Shown here: positions 10,380 to 21,899 of the stretch, in pieces
How the letters are laid out: the number at the start of each line of letters is the position of its first letter
Numbering within the stretch: the stretch's first letter is position 1
Notes under the pieces: generated by a model
Database searches by the model: none
Told to the model about the DNA's origin: nothing
What the model saw: the letters and a program-made list of their open reading frames with translations, nothing else
Program-made: the position numbers and the translations under genes
From: Nymphaea colorata
Lineage: Eukaryota; Streptophyta; Magnoliopsida; Nymphaeales; Nymphaeaceae
Reading direction: 5' to 3'
Length of the DNA: 64,000 bases
NCBI RefSeq assembly: GCF_008831285.2
Contig: NC_045151.1
Location: 4,399,544-4,463,543, forward strand

Positions 10380-12720
10380 CTCCTCTTTGCTTGACCAGAG
10401 CTTAATAAAGATCTTCTTGGACTTGAGAATCCCTCTCACCTTGCTTCTCACTCTCTCAGCATGTTTTGCATCTGTAATGTCAGTCTTGTCCACTCCAACC
10501 CTCACGGATGTCAAGTCCCCTTTAATGGTCCTTAGCTCAGCTGATGTGATAAGTGTTCCATCCCAGTCATCCTCTTTGTTGATTGTGGCTGTCCTCGAAA
10601 TCCCATGGGATCCACCATTCTCAGGTAGGAAGGTCCTCAGTGTACTAGGCATACCTGTCACCCCAATTCCACCAGCAGCTCCTCCCCTTGCCTGTTCAAA
10701 GAACAACACTTGGACCACCACACGTAGGGGAAGTCTATCGTTCTGGACGGCATGGCTACATGCTGCAGCTGACAGTTTCTTACAGTCCATCAGACTGCAC
10801 AGCCTCTTCTTATCACCCTTGCTTATACCAGAATGCTCCTACAGATACAAATACACTCAAAGAATCAGAGAACGCATCTCAACCACTATGTGCAGTGAGA
10901 AGATTTCTTCTTTCTTCAATAATTTGTTATTCACAATTATTCCAAATTCAAACTGTTCTGAAGTTTAAAAATTGTTTTCTTGGATGGCAAATACTGAATA
11001 CAGAAATGAGAGAGAGTGTGATTTCCGAATATATTTTTAGGGTCTCCATCTTTAAATGTTATTCAAGTTGAAAACTTGAATTTATGCAACATTGCATAAC
11101 TTCTTGTTCAAACGACTTACTGTAATTGTTTAGCCTCATGTTCAATAAGAAGGAAGGTTTAACAAAGAGTAGCATACCTTAAGATACCTGTCGATTGCTT
11201 GATAAAGCCCATCATGAACAGGGCGTGCAGTATCTGGTAGCATCTCAGCCAGATCAATAAACTTGGCTACAGGAAGATTGGGATCATGGGCAATCTCCAA
11301 AAGATATCCATCCATAACATTTGCCACTGCAAGCTGAGAAGCATAAGAAACAGAAGAAACAGAAGCCAACGTCCTACTCTCATCAGGCAGTTGCCCATCA
11401 GGCACCACAGGATGGCCAATCCTAGCATTTTGCTCCTGCACTAAAAATTCATGGACAATATTTTGCACAAGGTCAATATCATACAACCCATTTTCACTAA
11501 CTGATGCTGGCATCAGGAGATCAACTGCAGCAGCCTCATCCAGCTGTACAACTATTCTCTTCACAATCTCTCTCTTTGCTATCTCACAATATCCAGCAAA
11601 ATTCCTGCTTTCAACAGCTTTAGCAAGAATGTACAAGATACACTCCCTTTCTTTGAAGGCAACAACCAAATAATAGTTTCAACAAGTGATCGTTTTCTGG
11701 CTGCTTCACTTCCATGAACCTTATCCCTGTCAAAGGCAGGAAGTCGCTTTAGTGCATAAGCTTTAAGAGCTTCACCAACCAAGTCGGATGACATATTTCC
11801 CTTTGATTTGATAGATACAATCACTTGCTTATAGAAGTCAATCTCAAGCTCACAAAGATCTTCAACCCACCAATCCTTTGGAATGGTTATATGTCTTTGA
11901 ATTCCATTCCAATGAGGGTCGGTGCCATTTTCAGATGCAAGCTTCTTCCTGTTGTAGCTGTAAGACCAGTCCACCTTTGTTGGCTCACCAGATGCCCTGG
12001 ATGCGATAGAGTCAATGCAACGAGCAACCACCTTCAGTTCTTCAGACCATGGAAATAATGACCTTGTAGCCTGAAGCACAATGATGGAATCCTTCCAACT
12101 CCTACAAATGGTTGAATCCAGGAACACTTCAATTTTGTAAATCAAGTTGCCTTTCTCAACTGCTTCATGCATTTCCAAGTATTCGGCGGCACAGCGTGCA
12201 GCAACAACATTGTAAGCATTTAGTGTAACTGTCATCCCGTAACAAAACTTTGCACAAATTTCAAAAGCTGAGGCTCCCCAGGAATGTCAGGAATGTGAAC
12301 TTCATCATTATTTTTTTCATTATTGTTGCTCACTAGCATTTGCATCCGTGCACTCTTTGAAAGAAGAGGAAACTGCATCATGCAAGGAAAATAAAAATTT
12401 AGCACGATGAATCCTCTGTTTATGGCAGCACGGCAACAACTTCGCATATTTAAAGTTATGTAAACACTACAACACATAGAACAACGAAACCAAGGGTGTT
12501 AAGACAACCAATTTGTGTGACACCAATTCCTCATATCCAGAACCATACAAATGAAGAGGAAAATAAAGTAGGAGAAGAAAAAAGCAAAACCTTATGTTGT
12601 ACTCAAACACTATATCATCCGGAAATGACAGTCAATAACTTGTGTAAATAAAATTTGACATCCCCAACATTAACAATGAAGTCAGCAGCCAACTCTGGTG
12701 CAACATATCTGCATTTAAAA
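10380..12720 (-). pseudogene. NPH3-family BTB protein gene with single-base lesions
   Basis: Plant NPH3/RPT2-like proteins are substrate adaptors for CUL3 ubiquitin ligases in phototropism and auxin-linked signalling at the plasma membrane. From 12720 down, the exons are: a BTB part (YVAPELAADFIVNVGDVKFY, ending LHK near 12645), FPLLSKSAR and the rest of BTB (from about 12393), the NPH3 domain ([36 protein letters not shown], then YDIDLVQ, DPNLPVAKFIDLAEMLPD) to YLK at 11180, and a last exon from 10842 (MDCKKLS, ACSHAVQNDRLPLRVVVQVL, FFEQ). Three one-base losses are visible: at the first donor (CACAAG/TTATTG lacks its G, about 12645), near 12270 between BTB and NPH3, and near 11593 after the LLKLLKA motif. 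The C-terminus runs into the microsatellite after KSKKIFIKLWSSKEEGKN. The very first exon was not found. Confidence 0.85.
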
Positions 12721-13105
12721 ATTTCGATTGGTCAAGACTTCCACAAAAATTACAAAATATATAAGTTATAGTAACCAAACTAAACTGAATAATACTCCTG
12801 AAAGCTGTGCATGGGAAGGAAACAAGCATTATTAATGTCATATGGACTCACCTGGAAAGGACCAGCACCAATGTTGACATGGCTAGACATGGGTACAGGT
12901 ACAGGACAGTGGAACACAACAAAATTATAGTGAAAGATCGTCTTATACTATTATGCTGTAATGGTCTGGAATTAATTCATAAACACATCATTGTTTAAAA
13001 CTTTAAACGCATATGCTGCACAAATGTAGGATAGACTTGTAACCATGTTTTTTGTATCGAAAGGGCATGTATGTCCAATGAAGCCTGGCATGCCAATATA
13101 AGAGT

Positions 13106-13146
<41 letters not shown>

Positions 13147-13189
13147 CACACCATTCCGACATACCCGAGGATTTAGGTGTTGTCGTGCA
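12721..13189. other. 5' side of the NPH3 gene, with a (TA)n tract
   Basis: The missing first coding exon of the NPH3 gene should lie here on the minus strand, but I could not recognise it. A (TA)n microsatellite spans about 13110-13145. The last 40 bases (CATACCCGAGGATTTAGGTG) recur near 24178 as part of a host duplication. Confidence 0.5.
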
Positions 13190-13194
13190 TTCCA
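13190..13194 (+). repeat. 5-bp target site duplication, copia element 1 (left)
   Basis: TTCCA directly before the element's TG and again at 18526-18530 directly after its terminal CA. Confidence 0.85.
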
Positions 13195-13541
13195 TGTTAA
13201 GAAATAGGATTTCTTTGTTAGTTGTTACATCTTAGTTCTTAGTTAGGTTTTAGTTTATTTATCCTTTTTTGTTTAATTTTTTTTTCTTTTTCTGCTGAGC
13301 TAGCCATTGGCCAGTTCCAACGGCTCTATTATGAGCTGTTGGAACTAGCCCAACGGCTAAGTTCAGCTCCTCCTTCCTTATTCTTTCTTGTATAAATATG
13401 TGTAACAGTTTCTTGTAAAGAGTAGCTGTGTTGTTACAGCCATTACATTTTCATTTGAATAAAAGATTATCCTTGTTCACTTGGCCTTAGTGCCCATTTC
13501 TGTTATATGTTTGATTTGTGACTGTTACAATCACATTTTCA
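13195..13541 (+). repeat. 5' LTR, copia element 1
   Basis: Begins TGTTAAGAAATAGG and ends CATTTTCA. It contains TATAAATA at 13391-13398 as the likely promoter and a block of AACGG motifs at about 13300-13360. It matches 18209-18525, which lacks about 25 bases of that block. Confidence 0.95.
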
Positions 13542-13554
13542 TGGTATCAGAGCC
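13542..13554 (+). promoter_or_regulatory. primer binding site, element 1
   Basis: TGGTATCAGAGCC directly after the LTR is complementary to the 3' end of plant initiator tRNA-Met, the usual primer of copia elements. Confidence 0.95.
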
Positions 13555-13930
13555 ACTGGGCTGCTTCTTGAAGAATTTTCAGAAGTTGTTTTACTGTTTG
13601 GAGCTACTGGTTCGTTGGAGGATTTCTGAAATTGGTTATTTCTATGACTGCATCAAATACAAAGCCTTCAGGTGCACAAACTGCTTATTTTCCTGCTCAC
13701 TTTTTCGGCAAACACAAATCTGCTGTTTTGCCGAATAAGGGCAGCTGTCTTCACTGCATTTCCAGTACATACTTGCACCAAGATTAAGGCTTCAAATTTC
13801 TGTTTGTTGAAGAAGAAAAAGGGCATTTTTTGCTGCTTCTTGAAGACTTTTTCTGTCACTGGTCACCGACTGTTTGGTGAAATATTTAGAAGTGCTTTTT
13901 GACTGCCTTGGAGATTATTATCTTGCTCTC

Positions 13931-14823
13931 ATGGAGGACTCCAAAATATCGATTGAAGGAGGAAGTTATCATGCTCCATACAAACTTGATGGAACCAACT
14001 ACACTTTGTGGCAAAATGCATCGAGATGCATATCAAAGGAAAATATTTATGGGGTTTCATAAGAGGTACGTCCACTCCTCCTCTCAATTTGATCAAAGTA
14101 GAAAATGGGATTGTGAAAGAATTAGAAGGAGAAGAAAGACAAAATGCTATGAATGAATACTATAAGAAATTAGATGATTTGGAAGACAAGATCTCTAGGA
14201 TTAAAGAATAGATTTACAAGAATTGCCCAAAATCTCATGTATTATGAAAAAACTAGTGAAGTTTGGGAATATCTCAAATGGATGTTTACCCAAAAAGATA
14301 TAGCCTAAAAGTATCTTTTGATTCAAAAGGCACAAAATATCAAACAAGGAGAGAAAAATGTTAGAGATTATTTTATGGAAATCTCTAGTGTGTGGAATAA
14401 GTTAGATCAACTTAGTCCTAAACTAGGAATGGAATGTAATTGTCATGAGATTAGAAGAGATGAAGTTGATGAATTTAGATTTTTTCAATTTCTTCAAGGC
14501 TACGACCCGAATTTGAACAAATAAGGTTAGCCTTACTATCCTTAGCCTCTCCTCCACTCATTCATGAACTTCTTACAAAGTTAAGTGGAGAAGAAACCAA
14601 AATGAAATTATCCAAAGAAAGAGATAGCGTCCTTATTTCCAAACAAGAAAAAGAAAAAGTTTTAGCAGCCTCTAGACCCAGAAACAACATTAGATCTTTT
14701 AGACGCCCTCACTTCAAAAATCAAAATAGAAGGGAATATAAAGTTGTTTGTCACTTTTATCATGAACCGGGTCACATAAGACCTAGTTGTCCTAAGTTGA
14801 ACAACAATGAAGGACAATCATGA
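13931..14823 (+). pseudogene. copia element 1 gag (broken)
   Basis: ATG at 13931 opens MEDSKISIEGGSYHAPYKLD and GTNYTLW, the usual N-terminal block of copia Gag. After a frameshift near 14010 the frame continues as KGKYLWGFIRG. A stop follows at about 14209, then the central UBN2-like region at 14318-14524, and a basic tail ending in a zinc knuckle (CHFYHEPGHIRPSC). The second cysteine of the CX2CX4HX4C knuckle is replaced by Tyr. At least three stops or shifts interrupt it. Confidence 0.85.
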
Positions 14824-15094
14824 AACTATGGAGGAAATTTTCTCAAAGGAGGAGCTTTACATCCTCAAGGTGGACAACACAACCGAGGAACTTCATATCC
14901 TCAGAGTGGGCAGTACAACACTAAACAATTTAATCAAAGGAAGGTTGTGAATGTTGCAAATGAATGATGTGATCTTACGTCAATCTCCACAATGCTGAAA
15001 CAAATCATGACGGCTCTTCCACTCAAAATCAAGGAGTCAAATTCTGTAGCGCTAGCAACAATGGCATGCACCTCCAACACTCCCGATATGTTTC

Positions 15095-16350
15095 CTTGAC
15101 TTCTAGATTCTGGTGCATCTTTTCATATGACACCAAACATGTCATCCTTGACTAATTTTGAACGAGCAAGAAAAGAATCAAATGTAGTTGCCGCTGATGG
15201 AACATCTTTGAGTGTTAAGAATTTGAGAATTTTGAAAAAGAATTTGGAAAACAAAAATTCTTTGTTCCAAAAGTCAGTTATGTCCCTAGACTTAATCTTA
15301 ACTTGCTTTCTATATCTCAAATTTCAGATCTTTGTGTTGATATGGTTTTCTCATCAAATAAATGTTTGGTGAAGGATCACCAAATCGGGAGATTGATTGG
15401 GGAAGGTTTTCGAAAAGGGAACCTTTACTACATGAACAATTTATGTATCCCCAAAGAAAAATTGTCACTATGTCAAAAATGTGGACATCAATGTTTGGCA
15501 TCAAAGATTAGGCCATCCAAACATTAGAAAACTATCTATGATAATTCCTACCAAGGACATTTGTATTGAAAATTTCAAATGTAATGATTGCATATATGAA
15601 AAAATAAAATCTTTATCTTTTGGACAAAGGAACTTCTTTTCATCTATGCCCTTTGAGTTTCTTCATTCCGATGTATGGGGACCCTCTCCTATCATGTCAA
15701 AATGAAAGCTATCGTATTATATGATATTTGTTGATGATTTTACTAGATATTGTTGGATATATCTCCTAAGATACAAATTTGAAGTTTTTGAGATGTTCGA
15801 AAATTTTCACAACTTGGTACAAACACAATTTAATGCTAATTTGGAAATTCTAAGAATTGATTCTAGAGGATAATATAATCCAAATGAATCCAAAAGATAT
15901 TTAGAAAACTATGGACTAGTTCATCAAAAATTATTGTCCAAGAACACCTCAACAAAATGGGGCTTTCGGAAAGAAAACATAAGCACATAATTGAAACAAC
16001 AAAAACTCTTCTTATTGCAAAAAATATACCAAAATATTTTTGGGCTGAAACTGCTCTTGCTTATGTCTATCTCATAAATAGAATGCCCCCAAAAGTTTTA
16101 AATAATACAACTCCTTTTGAAAAATTATTCAAATATGAACCCGATCTCAACAGGCTTCGCATTTTTGGATGCAAATGTTTTGTTCTTAATGACAAGGCCG
16201 ATAAACTTAGCTCCAAGGTTATTGAATGTGCATTCATTAGTTATTCTGGGACTCAAACATGCTACAAATGTTATGACCCAGTCAAAGACAATATCATAGT
16301 TTCAAAGAATATAAAGTTTACTAAAGAAGAAAATGGATTCAAAAACTATT
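15095..16350 (+). pseudogene. copia element 1 protease and integrase (broken)
   Basis: The protease motif LDSGASFHMTPN lies near 15108-15143. It is followed by the GAG-pre-integrase motif WHQRLGHPNIRKLS at about 15488 and the integrase core with HSDVWGPSPIMSK (first Asp) near 15667, then IDSRG with a stop (second Asp region, about 15860). The catalytic Glu block (SERKHKHIIETTKTLL) starts the frame at 15957. The frame at 15957-16352 ends in the integrase C-terminal FGCKCFVLNDKADKL region. Stops at about 15703 and 15870 and several shifts make it inactive. Confidence 0.85.
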
Positions 16351-16599
16351 GAGAGTCACAACATAACAATGATTATTCTTTCCTATTCAAGTATATCTCT
16401 CAATGTGATGATGAAATTATGACACTGATGATAACAACAATAATGATAATGATAATAGTGGAGCAACCAAGGACATAATCACATATCATAGAAGAAACCG
16501 GAAATAAGACACTAATGAAGAAGAAAATCATGAGATTATTGATCTCCAATCAACTTCAAGTGGAGAAAACCTTAGATGATCGACTAGGAATGTAAGACA

Positions 16600-18170
16600 A
16601 CCCAATAGATTTGTGTCATATGAGACTTATGCCCCAACACATAGAGCTAGGATCAATGCCATTCACTCTCATTTTGAACCATCGACTTTTAATGAAGCCT
16701 CCAAATATATTGAGTGGAAGAATGCTATGCTAGAAGAATTAGATGCCTTGAGAAAAACTCAAACTTGAAAAATACAAGATTTACCTATAGGGAAAAGGAC
16801 TATCAGATACAAATGAGTATACAATGTGAAAACTAAGAGTGATGGATCTCTAGAGAGATATAAAGTCAGGCTAGTTGCTAAAGTTATACTTAAGAATATG
16901 GTATTGACTATGAGGAGACATTTGCCCCAGTAGCTAGAATGACTACTGTTAGGACCCTTATTGCTTTAGCATATATTAAAAACTAGAATATTTATCAAAT
17001 GGATGTTAAAAATGTTTTTTTAAATGGAGATCTTATGGAAGAAGTGTTTATATGGAAGTACCACCCGGTTTGTCAATTCCACAAGAAAAAGTTCTTAGAC
17101 TTAAGAAAACTTTATATGGCCTCAAACAAACTCCTAAAACTTGGTCTAATCGTTTTAACTCTGTTATCTCTAACTATGGATTTCACTCATATTTGACTGG
17201 CACTGCTTTGTTTGTTAAGAAAACTACTGCAGGTATCATAATCATTCTACTGTATGTTGATGACATGATCATTACAAGTAGTGACAAAGAATGTATTAAA
17301 GAATGTAAGAACCTCCTACAGAAAACATTTGAAATGAAAGATTTAGGTTTTCTAACGTACTTCTTGAGTATTGAGGTTGCATATTCTACTAGAGGATATT
17401 TTTTTTCTCAAACTAAGTTTGCTGCAGAAATTATTGATAAGTCAAGTATAACAGATGATAAGATCACGGAAACCCCTAAAGTAGTGGAAAGCAAGATGAA
17501 CATTGATGATGGAGTTCCTCTCACTAATCCTACTCTCTACCGATAGCTTGTGGGATCCTTAATGTATCTTAGTATCACTCACCCTAATATTGCTCATGCG
17601 GTTCATACAATAAATCAATTTCAGCATGTGCCATCAACCATTCATATGGTAATTGTTATTCGTATCATTAGATACATCAAAGGGACAATAAATAAGGGAG
17701 TTTGATGTCTTCTTCTTCCTCTCTAAATTTGACTGCTTATACTGATGCTGATTGGGGAGGTGATCCAAACGATAGACATTCAACTACTGAGTTTTGCATT
17801 TTTTTAGGGGAATCATTCATTTCGTAGAAGTGCAAAAAGCAATAAAAAGTCTCTCTCTCTTCTACTGAAGCTGAATATCAAGCTATGGCTTCCACAACTA
17901 TGGAAATTGTCTGGCTTCGTCAAATGCTCCTTGATATGAGAACGAAAATAGAAGAACCCACTGATTTGTGCTACGACAACAAGAGTTCTATCTACATTGC
18001 CAAAAACCAAACATTCTATGAACGAACCAAACATATAGAAATAGATTGTCACTATGTTCGTGAAGAATTTCTGAAGAAAACCATCAAGCTTCCATATGTC
18101 TCGTCGGAATTCCAACTGGCGACTTCTTTACGAAGCCCCTATGTTCTCCCAGATTCAACTTTCTTTTAGA
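16600..18170 (+). pseudogene. copia element 1 reverse transcriptase and RNase H (broken)
   Basis: RT is recognisable from MDVKNVFLNGDLMEEVF (16999) through the LYGLKQTPKTW block to the catalytic YVDDMIITSS at about 17255. RNase H has TAYTDADWGGDPNDRHSTTE near 17735 and then STEAEYQAMASTTMEIVWLR at 17865-17930. It ends with KHIEIDCHYVREEF and the 3' tail at 18169. Single-base breaks separate the frames, with stops for example at 17546 and 17703. Confidence 0.85.
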
Positions 18171-18193
18171 TAAACTTTCGGTGATAGCACCGT

Positions 18194-18208
18194 AAGTTTA
18201 AAGGGGGG
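18194..18208 (+). promoter_or_regulatory. polypurine tract, element 1
   Basis: AAGTTTAAAGGGGGG immediately before the 3' LTR, the plus-strand priming site. Confidence 0.9.
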
Positions 18209-18525
18209 TGTTAAGAAATAGGATTTCTTTGTTAGTTGTTACATCTTAGTTCTTAGTTAGATTTTAGTTTATTTTTCCTTTTTTGTTTTATTTTCTTTTT
18301 TTCTTTTTCTGCTGAGCTAGCCGTTGGAACTAGCCCAACGGCTAGTTCAGCTCCTCCTTCCTTATTCTTTCTTGTATAAATATGTGCAATAGTTTCTTGT
18401 AAAGAGTAGCTATGTTGTTACAGCCATTACATTTTCATTTGAATAAAAGATTATCCTTTTTCACTTGGCCTTATTGCCCATTTCTGTTATATGTTTGATT
18501 TGTGACTGTTACAGTCACATTTTCA
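18209..18525 (+). repeat. 3' LTR, copia element 1
   Basis: Matches the 5' LTR from TGTTAAGAAATAGG to CATTTTCA, followed by the TTCCA target duplicate. Confidence 0.95.
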
Positions 18526-18721
18526 TTCCATGCATCAATTTCTCTCCTTGTTTTATTCTCCTGCTGCAATCAATCTGTGGTGTTTCATCGAATTCCGATA
18601 TAACTTTGTACTTTTTTCACCCACTGTGATATTTTTTCCATGCATTAATTTATATTTTATGAATCTGAAAAATGAATATATTGTTTGCTTGCTTAAAATC
18701 CTACTATTGCTATATAGTTAC
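18526..18721 (+). other. host sequence between the two copia elements
   Basis: About 190 bases starting TGCATCAATTTCTCTCC and ending ATATAGTTAC. They are duplicated at 24210-24403 on the far side of element 2 without any insertion. It contains no gene. Confidence 0.85.
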
Positions 18722-18756
18722 TGTTAGAATATTAGATTGTATGCATTCTAAATGTA

Positions 18757-18802
<46 letters not shown>

Positions 18803-19236
18803 ACATATATTAGTTATCTAATATATGTCTTATATGTATACATATATATATATATATATTTTATATATATTTGGATATTAGGATACTTATGTAATTTTTC
18901 CCTTTTTTATGTATTTTTATTTTCTCCTTCTCCCCCCTTTTCTTTATCCTTATTCCCTAAAGGGGACTAGTCCCAACGGCTAGAATTCTAGCCGTTGGAA
19001 CTAGTCCCAACGGTTGGCTCTCTTCTTTCTTTTGTTCTCTCCTCTATATATAGTATAGGCTCCCCTCTTTTTAACCTATGGCTTGTTAAGCCACTTCTTG
19101 CATTATTGTTGAAGATAAATACATGTTTTCTTTATCCTCTTGTTAGAGGACTCTTGTGTATTGCCTTGTTGAGTAAGTGGGAGATTCAAGAGTGATATTC
19201 CTGAAGTATTTGCCTATGTTTTGGGCATGATTTACA
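18722..19236 (+). repeat. 5' LTR, copia element 2
   Basis: Begins TGTTAGAATATTAG and ends GATTTACA. It carries a TA microsatellite, a 26-bp perfect palindrome at 18973-18998 centred on GAATTC, and a TATATATAG box near 19044. It matches 23667-24163. Confidence 0.95.
18973..18998. promoter_or_regulatory. LTR palindrome with paired MSA-like motifs
   Basis: A perfect 26-base palindrome in which each arm reads CCAACGGCTAG. With its flanks, each arm fits YCYAACGGYYA, the mitosis-specific activator consensus bound by three-repeat MYB proteins in plants. A third near match (CCCAACGGTTG) follows at 19006. The same arrangement is kept in the 3' LTR at about 23898-23926. It lies some 45 bases before the TATA-like box. 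Confidence 0.55.
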
Positions 19237-19250
19237 TGGTATCAGAGCCA
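19237..19250 (+). promoter_or_regulatory. primer binding site, element 2
   Basis: TGGTATCAGAGCCA directly follows the LTR terminal CA and is complementary to the initiator tRNA-Met 3' end. Confidence 0.95.
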
Positions 19251-19581
19251 CGTTTTGGCTATTCATTTTGCTGTCCTTCAGCTTAAAGTTTCAGCTCTTA
19301 CTCCTTCTTTGGAGCCGTGAAGCACTCTAAGTACTCGACGTTATTGCTGGCTGATTCTTGACACAAGAATGTGCTATTTCGCTAGTCTCTATTGGTGGTA
19401 AAGATTGAAGCTGAGGTGCTGTTTCGGTGGAAAAAGAGTGTGACTGATTTCTTCATTTCAAACATACAAGTTTTACACAAGAAGAAGGGAGACTGGTTTT
19501 TCTTATTGCCGTGGACTTCTTTTTGCGGGACAGCCAGCTTCGTCATAACTTGTAAGTGGATCTACCTTGTAGATTGTGATC

Positions 19582-20460
19582 ATGGATGACAAAGTCTCGT
19601 CTCTTCCATTTCCCAAACTCTCATCAACAAACTATATACAATGGGCTAGAACTATGGAACATTTTATTCGTAGTAAAAGCCTTTGGGGACTAGTTGATGG
19701 GACAAAACTTGAACCACAAGTAGTCCTTGCTAAAGTTGTTGATGGAAGAACTATGGAATTGGACGGAACCGAAAAAGAAAAAGTAATGACTGAATACAAC
19801 AAGAAATGAGAAGAATGGAGTGTTGGTCATCACAAAATTATTACTTGGATCTTGACTTGTGTTGACAATGCTACTAGCGGGTAAATTTCCAAGTTAAATT
19901 CTGCCCTAGAAGCTTGGAAATATCTAAAGAAAGCTCATACCATGAGAGACATTGCTTATAGGCATCATGTTCAACTCAAAATTCACAATCTTCAACAAGG
20001 AGATAGATCCATTAAAGATTATGTGGCTGAAATGGATCAATTGTATGATGAATTAAGTATTTTTGAACCACATTGGATACAAGATCTTATTCTTAGAGAA
20101 AAGCAAATACAACGTGACAAGTTTTACAAGTTTATCATAGGTCTTAGACCTGAATTTGATGTTGTTAAAACCGCCTTACTTCATCGTTCTAAAACACCAT
20201 CTATGAATGAGGCTATTGCGGAGCTCCAAATGGAGGAAAATCGTCTTTGTCTTGATAAAGAGAAAGTCAACAATGTGCTTGCCACATCTAGGCCGGGAGC
20301 CCATTTGAGACCTTATAGACCTCCTCACTTCAATCGTACATATGAAGGAGTAAGAAGAAAAGTTATTTGCCATCATTGACAAGAAGAAGGACATACCAAA
20401 CCAAGATGTCCAAAACTTAGAATTTTTGACAAAAGAAGCAATGTTGCAGCTCCAATTCAA
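19582..20460 (+). pseudogene. copia element 2 gag (broken)
   Basis: ATG at 19582 starts MDDKVSSLPFPKLSSTNYIQ followed by a WARTMEHFIRSKSLWGLVDG block, the Gag N-terminal domain. The frame stops at 19807. Another frame, 19942-20379, carries the UBN2-type central region with LQQGDRSIKDYVAEMDQLYD. The zinc knuckle follows as CHH-stop-QEEGHTKPRCP, so a TGA replaces the second cysteine codon of CX2CX4HX4C at about 20378. The element therefore cannot make full Gag. Confidence 0.9.
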
Positions 20461-20589
20461 GAAGAAAGAAAAGAAGCAAGCTCATTCCAACTTGATCAAC
20501 TTATAAGTGCTCTTCAACCTTTTCTAAAGGGAGGAGACACACCTTCAACTTTGGGAGCTACCGTAGCATCTACTTCTACAAGTAAGTAT

Positions 20590-21850
20590 TCTTGGATTAT
20601 TGATTCGGGTGCATCTTTTCATATGACTCCTTGTGGATCATTCTCACCAAATACACTAAAAATGATTCTTATTCCTTTGTGAAAACGGCAGATGGTATTT
20701 CTCTTGAAATTGATTTTATTGGAAACCTTGACCTAGCTTTTGGATCCAAAACTTTAAAAGTACCTCAAGTAAGACACATTCCTAAATTAAGCTTAAATTT
20801 ATTATCAGTTTCTCAAATAGCCGACCTAGGTTTTGATATAATCTTCTCACAATCCAAATGTTTGATACATGACCGAGTATCCAAGAAGACGATTGGGGAA
20901 GGTTTTAGAACAAAAGAAATCTACTACATAGACTTTTTGGACCTCTCAAGACCATCTTGCAATATCTCCAAAGAATGTGACATTCAAACTTGGCATCAAA
21001 GACTTGGACATTCCAATATAGAAAAAATGTCTCATCTTCCCTTCATGGAGAATTTTTGTCAAAAGAACTTTTATTATAATGATTGTATTAAGGCTAAAAT
21101 GAAAGTCTTACCTTTTGATAATAGAAATTTTATTGCCCAAAAATCTTTTGATTTAGTGCATTCGGATGTGTGGGGACCTGCTCCCATTATGTCAAAAGGA
21201 GGATTGTTGTACTATGTTATCTTTATTGATGATTTTTCTAGGCATACTAAGGTTTACTTTCTCAAACACAAATCGGAGGTTTTCACAAACTTTAAGAATT
21301 TCTACAACATGATCTATACCCAATTTGGCACAAATATCAAAGTCTTTAGAAGTGATTCAGGAGGAGAATTTATGTCAAATGAATTTCAACAATTTCTAAA
21401 AGAAAAAGGGGTTGTTCATCAAAGATCTTGTCCTAACACTCCACAACAAAACGGAGTGGCCGAGCGTAAACATAGGCACATTATTGAAACTGCTAGAGCC
21501 CTTCTTTTATCTAAAAATGTTCCCAAAAACTTTTGGGCTGAGGCTGTTTTGACTTCAATCTATTTAATTAATAGAATGCCTACCAAACTTTTGAAACATA
21601 TTTCTCCTTTTGAAAAACTCCACCATGTTAAACCTAATTACAATAGACTTAAAGTCTTTGGTTGCAAATGTTTTGTGTAAAGTAATAAAGACGATAAGCT
21701 TTCTTCCAAAGCTATTTGTTGTGTTTTTATTGAGTATTCCGAAACTCAAAAGGGTTATAGATGTTATGATATGGAAAGAGATAAAGTTTATGTTTCTAGA
21801 AATGTGATCTTTTTAGAAAATGATGATGATTTCAAAGATAACCCAAAAAA
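20590..21850 (+). pseudogene. copia element 2 protease and integrase
   Basis: The protease active-site motif IDSGASFHMTPC lies near 20603-20640, then a one-base shift. The frame at 20631-21680 carries the GAG-pre-integrase block WHQRLGHSNIEKMS (about 20990) and a complete integrase catalytic triad: Asp in LVHSDVWGPAP (21160), Asp in FRSDSGGEF (21352) and Glu in NGVAERKHRHI (21455). It ends in FGCKCFV followed by a stop at 21678. The triad is intact although the polyprotein is not. Confidence 0.9.
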
Positions 21851-21899
21851 CTAGAAGATTATACTTTTCTTTGGACTAATGATATTAATGATGATGATG

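Larger units (their letters stand above)
13195..18525 (+). mobile_element. complete but decayed Ty1/copia LTR retrotransposon 1
   Basis: A 5.3 kb element with TG...CA LTRs, tRNA-Met primer site, gag, protease, integrase, reverse transcriptase and RNase H in copia order, polypurine tract and 5-bp target duplication. The coding part is split by many stops and frameshifts, so it cannot move on its own. The two LTRs differ by an indel in the AACGG region and by several substitutions, indicating an insertion older than a very recent one. It sits in a host sequence whose uninterrupted counterpart survives near 24178-24230. Element 2 starts only 0.2 kb downstream in the same orientation and is related but distinct. 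Confidence 0.95.

Noticed and set aside
12840-12905. Minus-strand frame ending at TTTCCAG/GTGAGT as the missing NPH3 first exon
   Set aside because: The donor is attractive, but the preceding residues do not resemble the conserved NPH3-family start and the frame relation to the next exon could not be shown.
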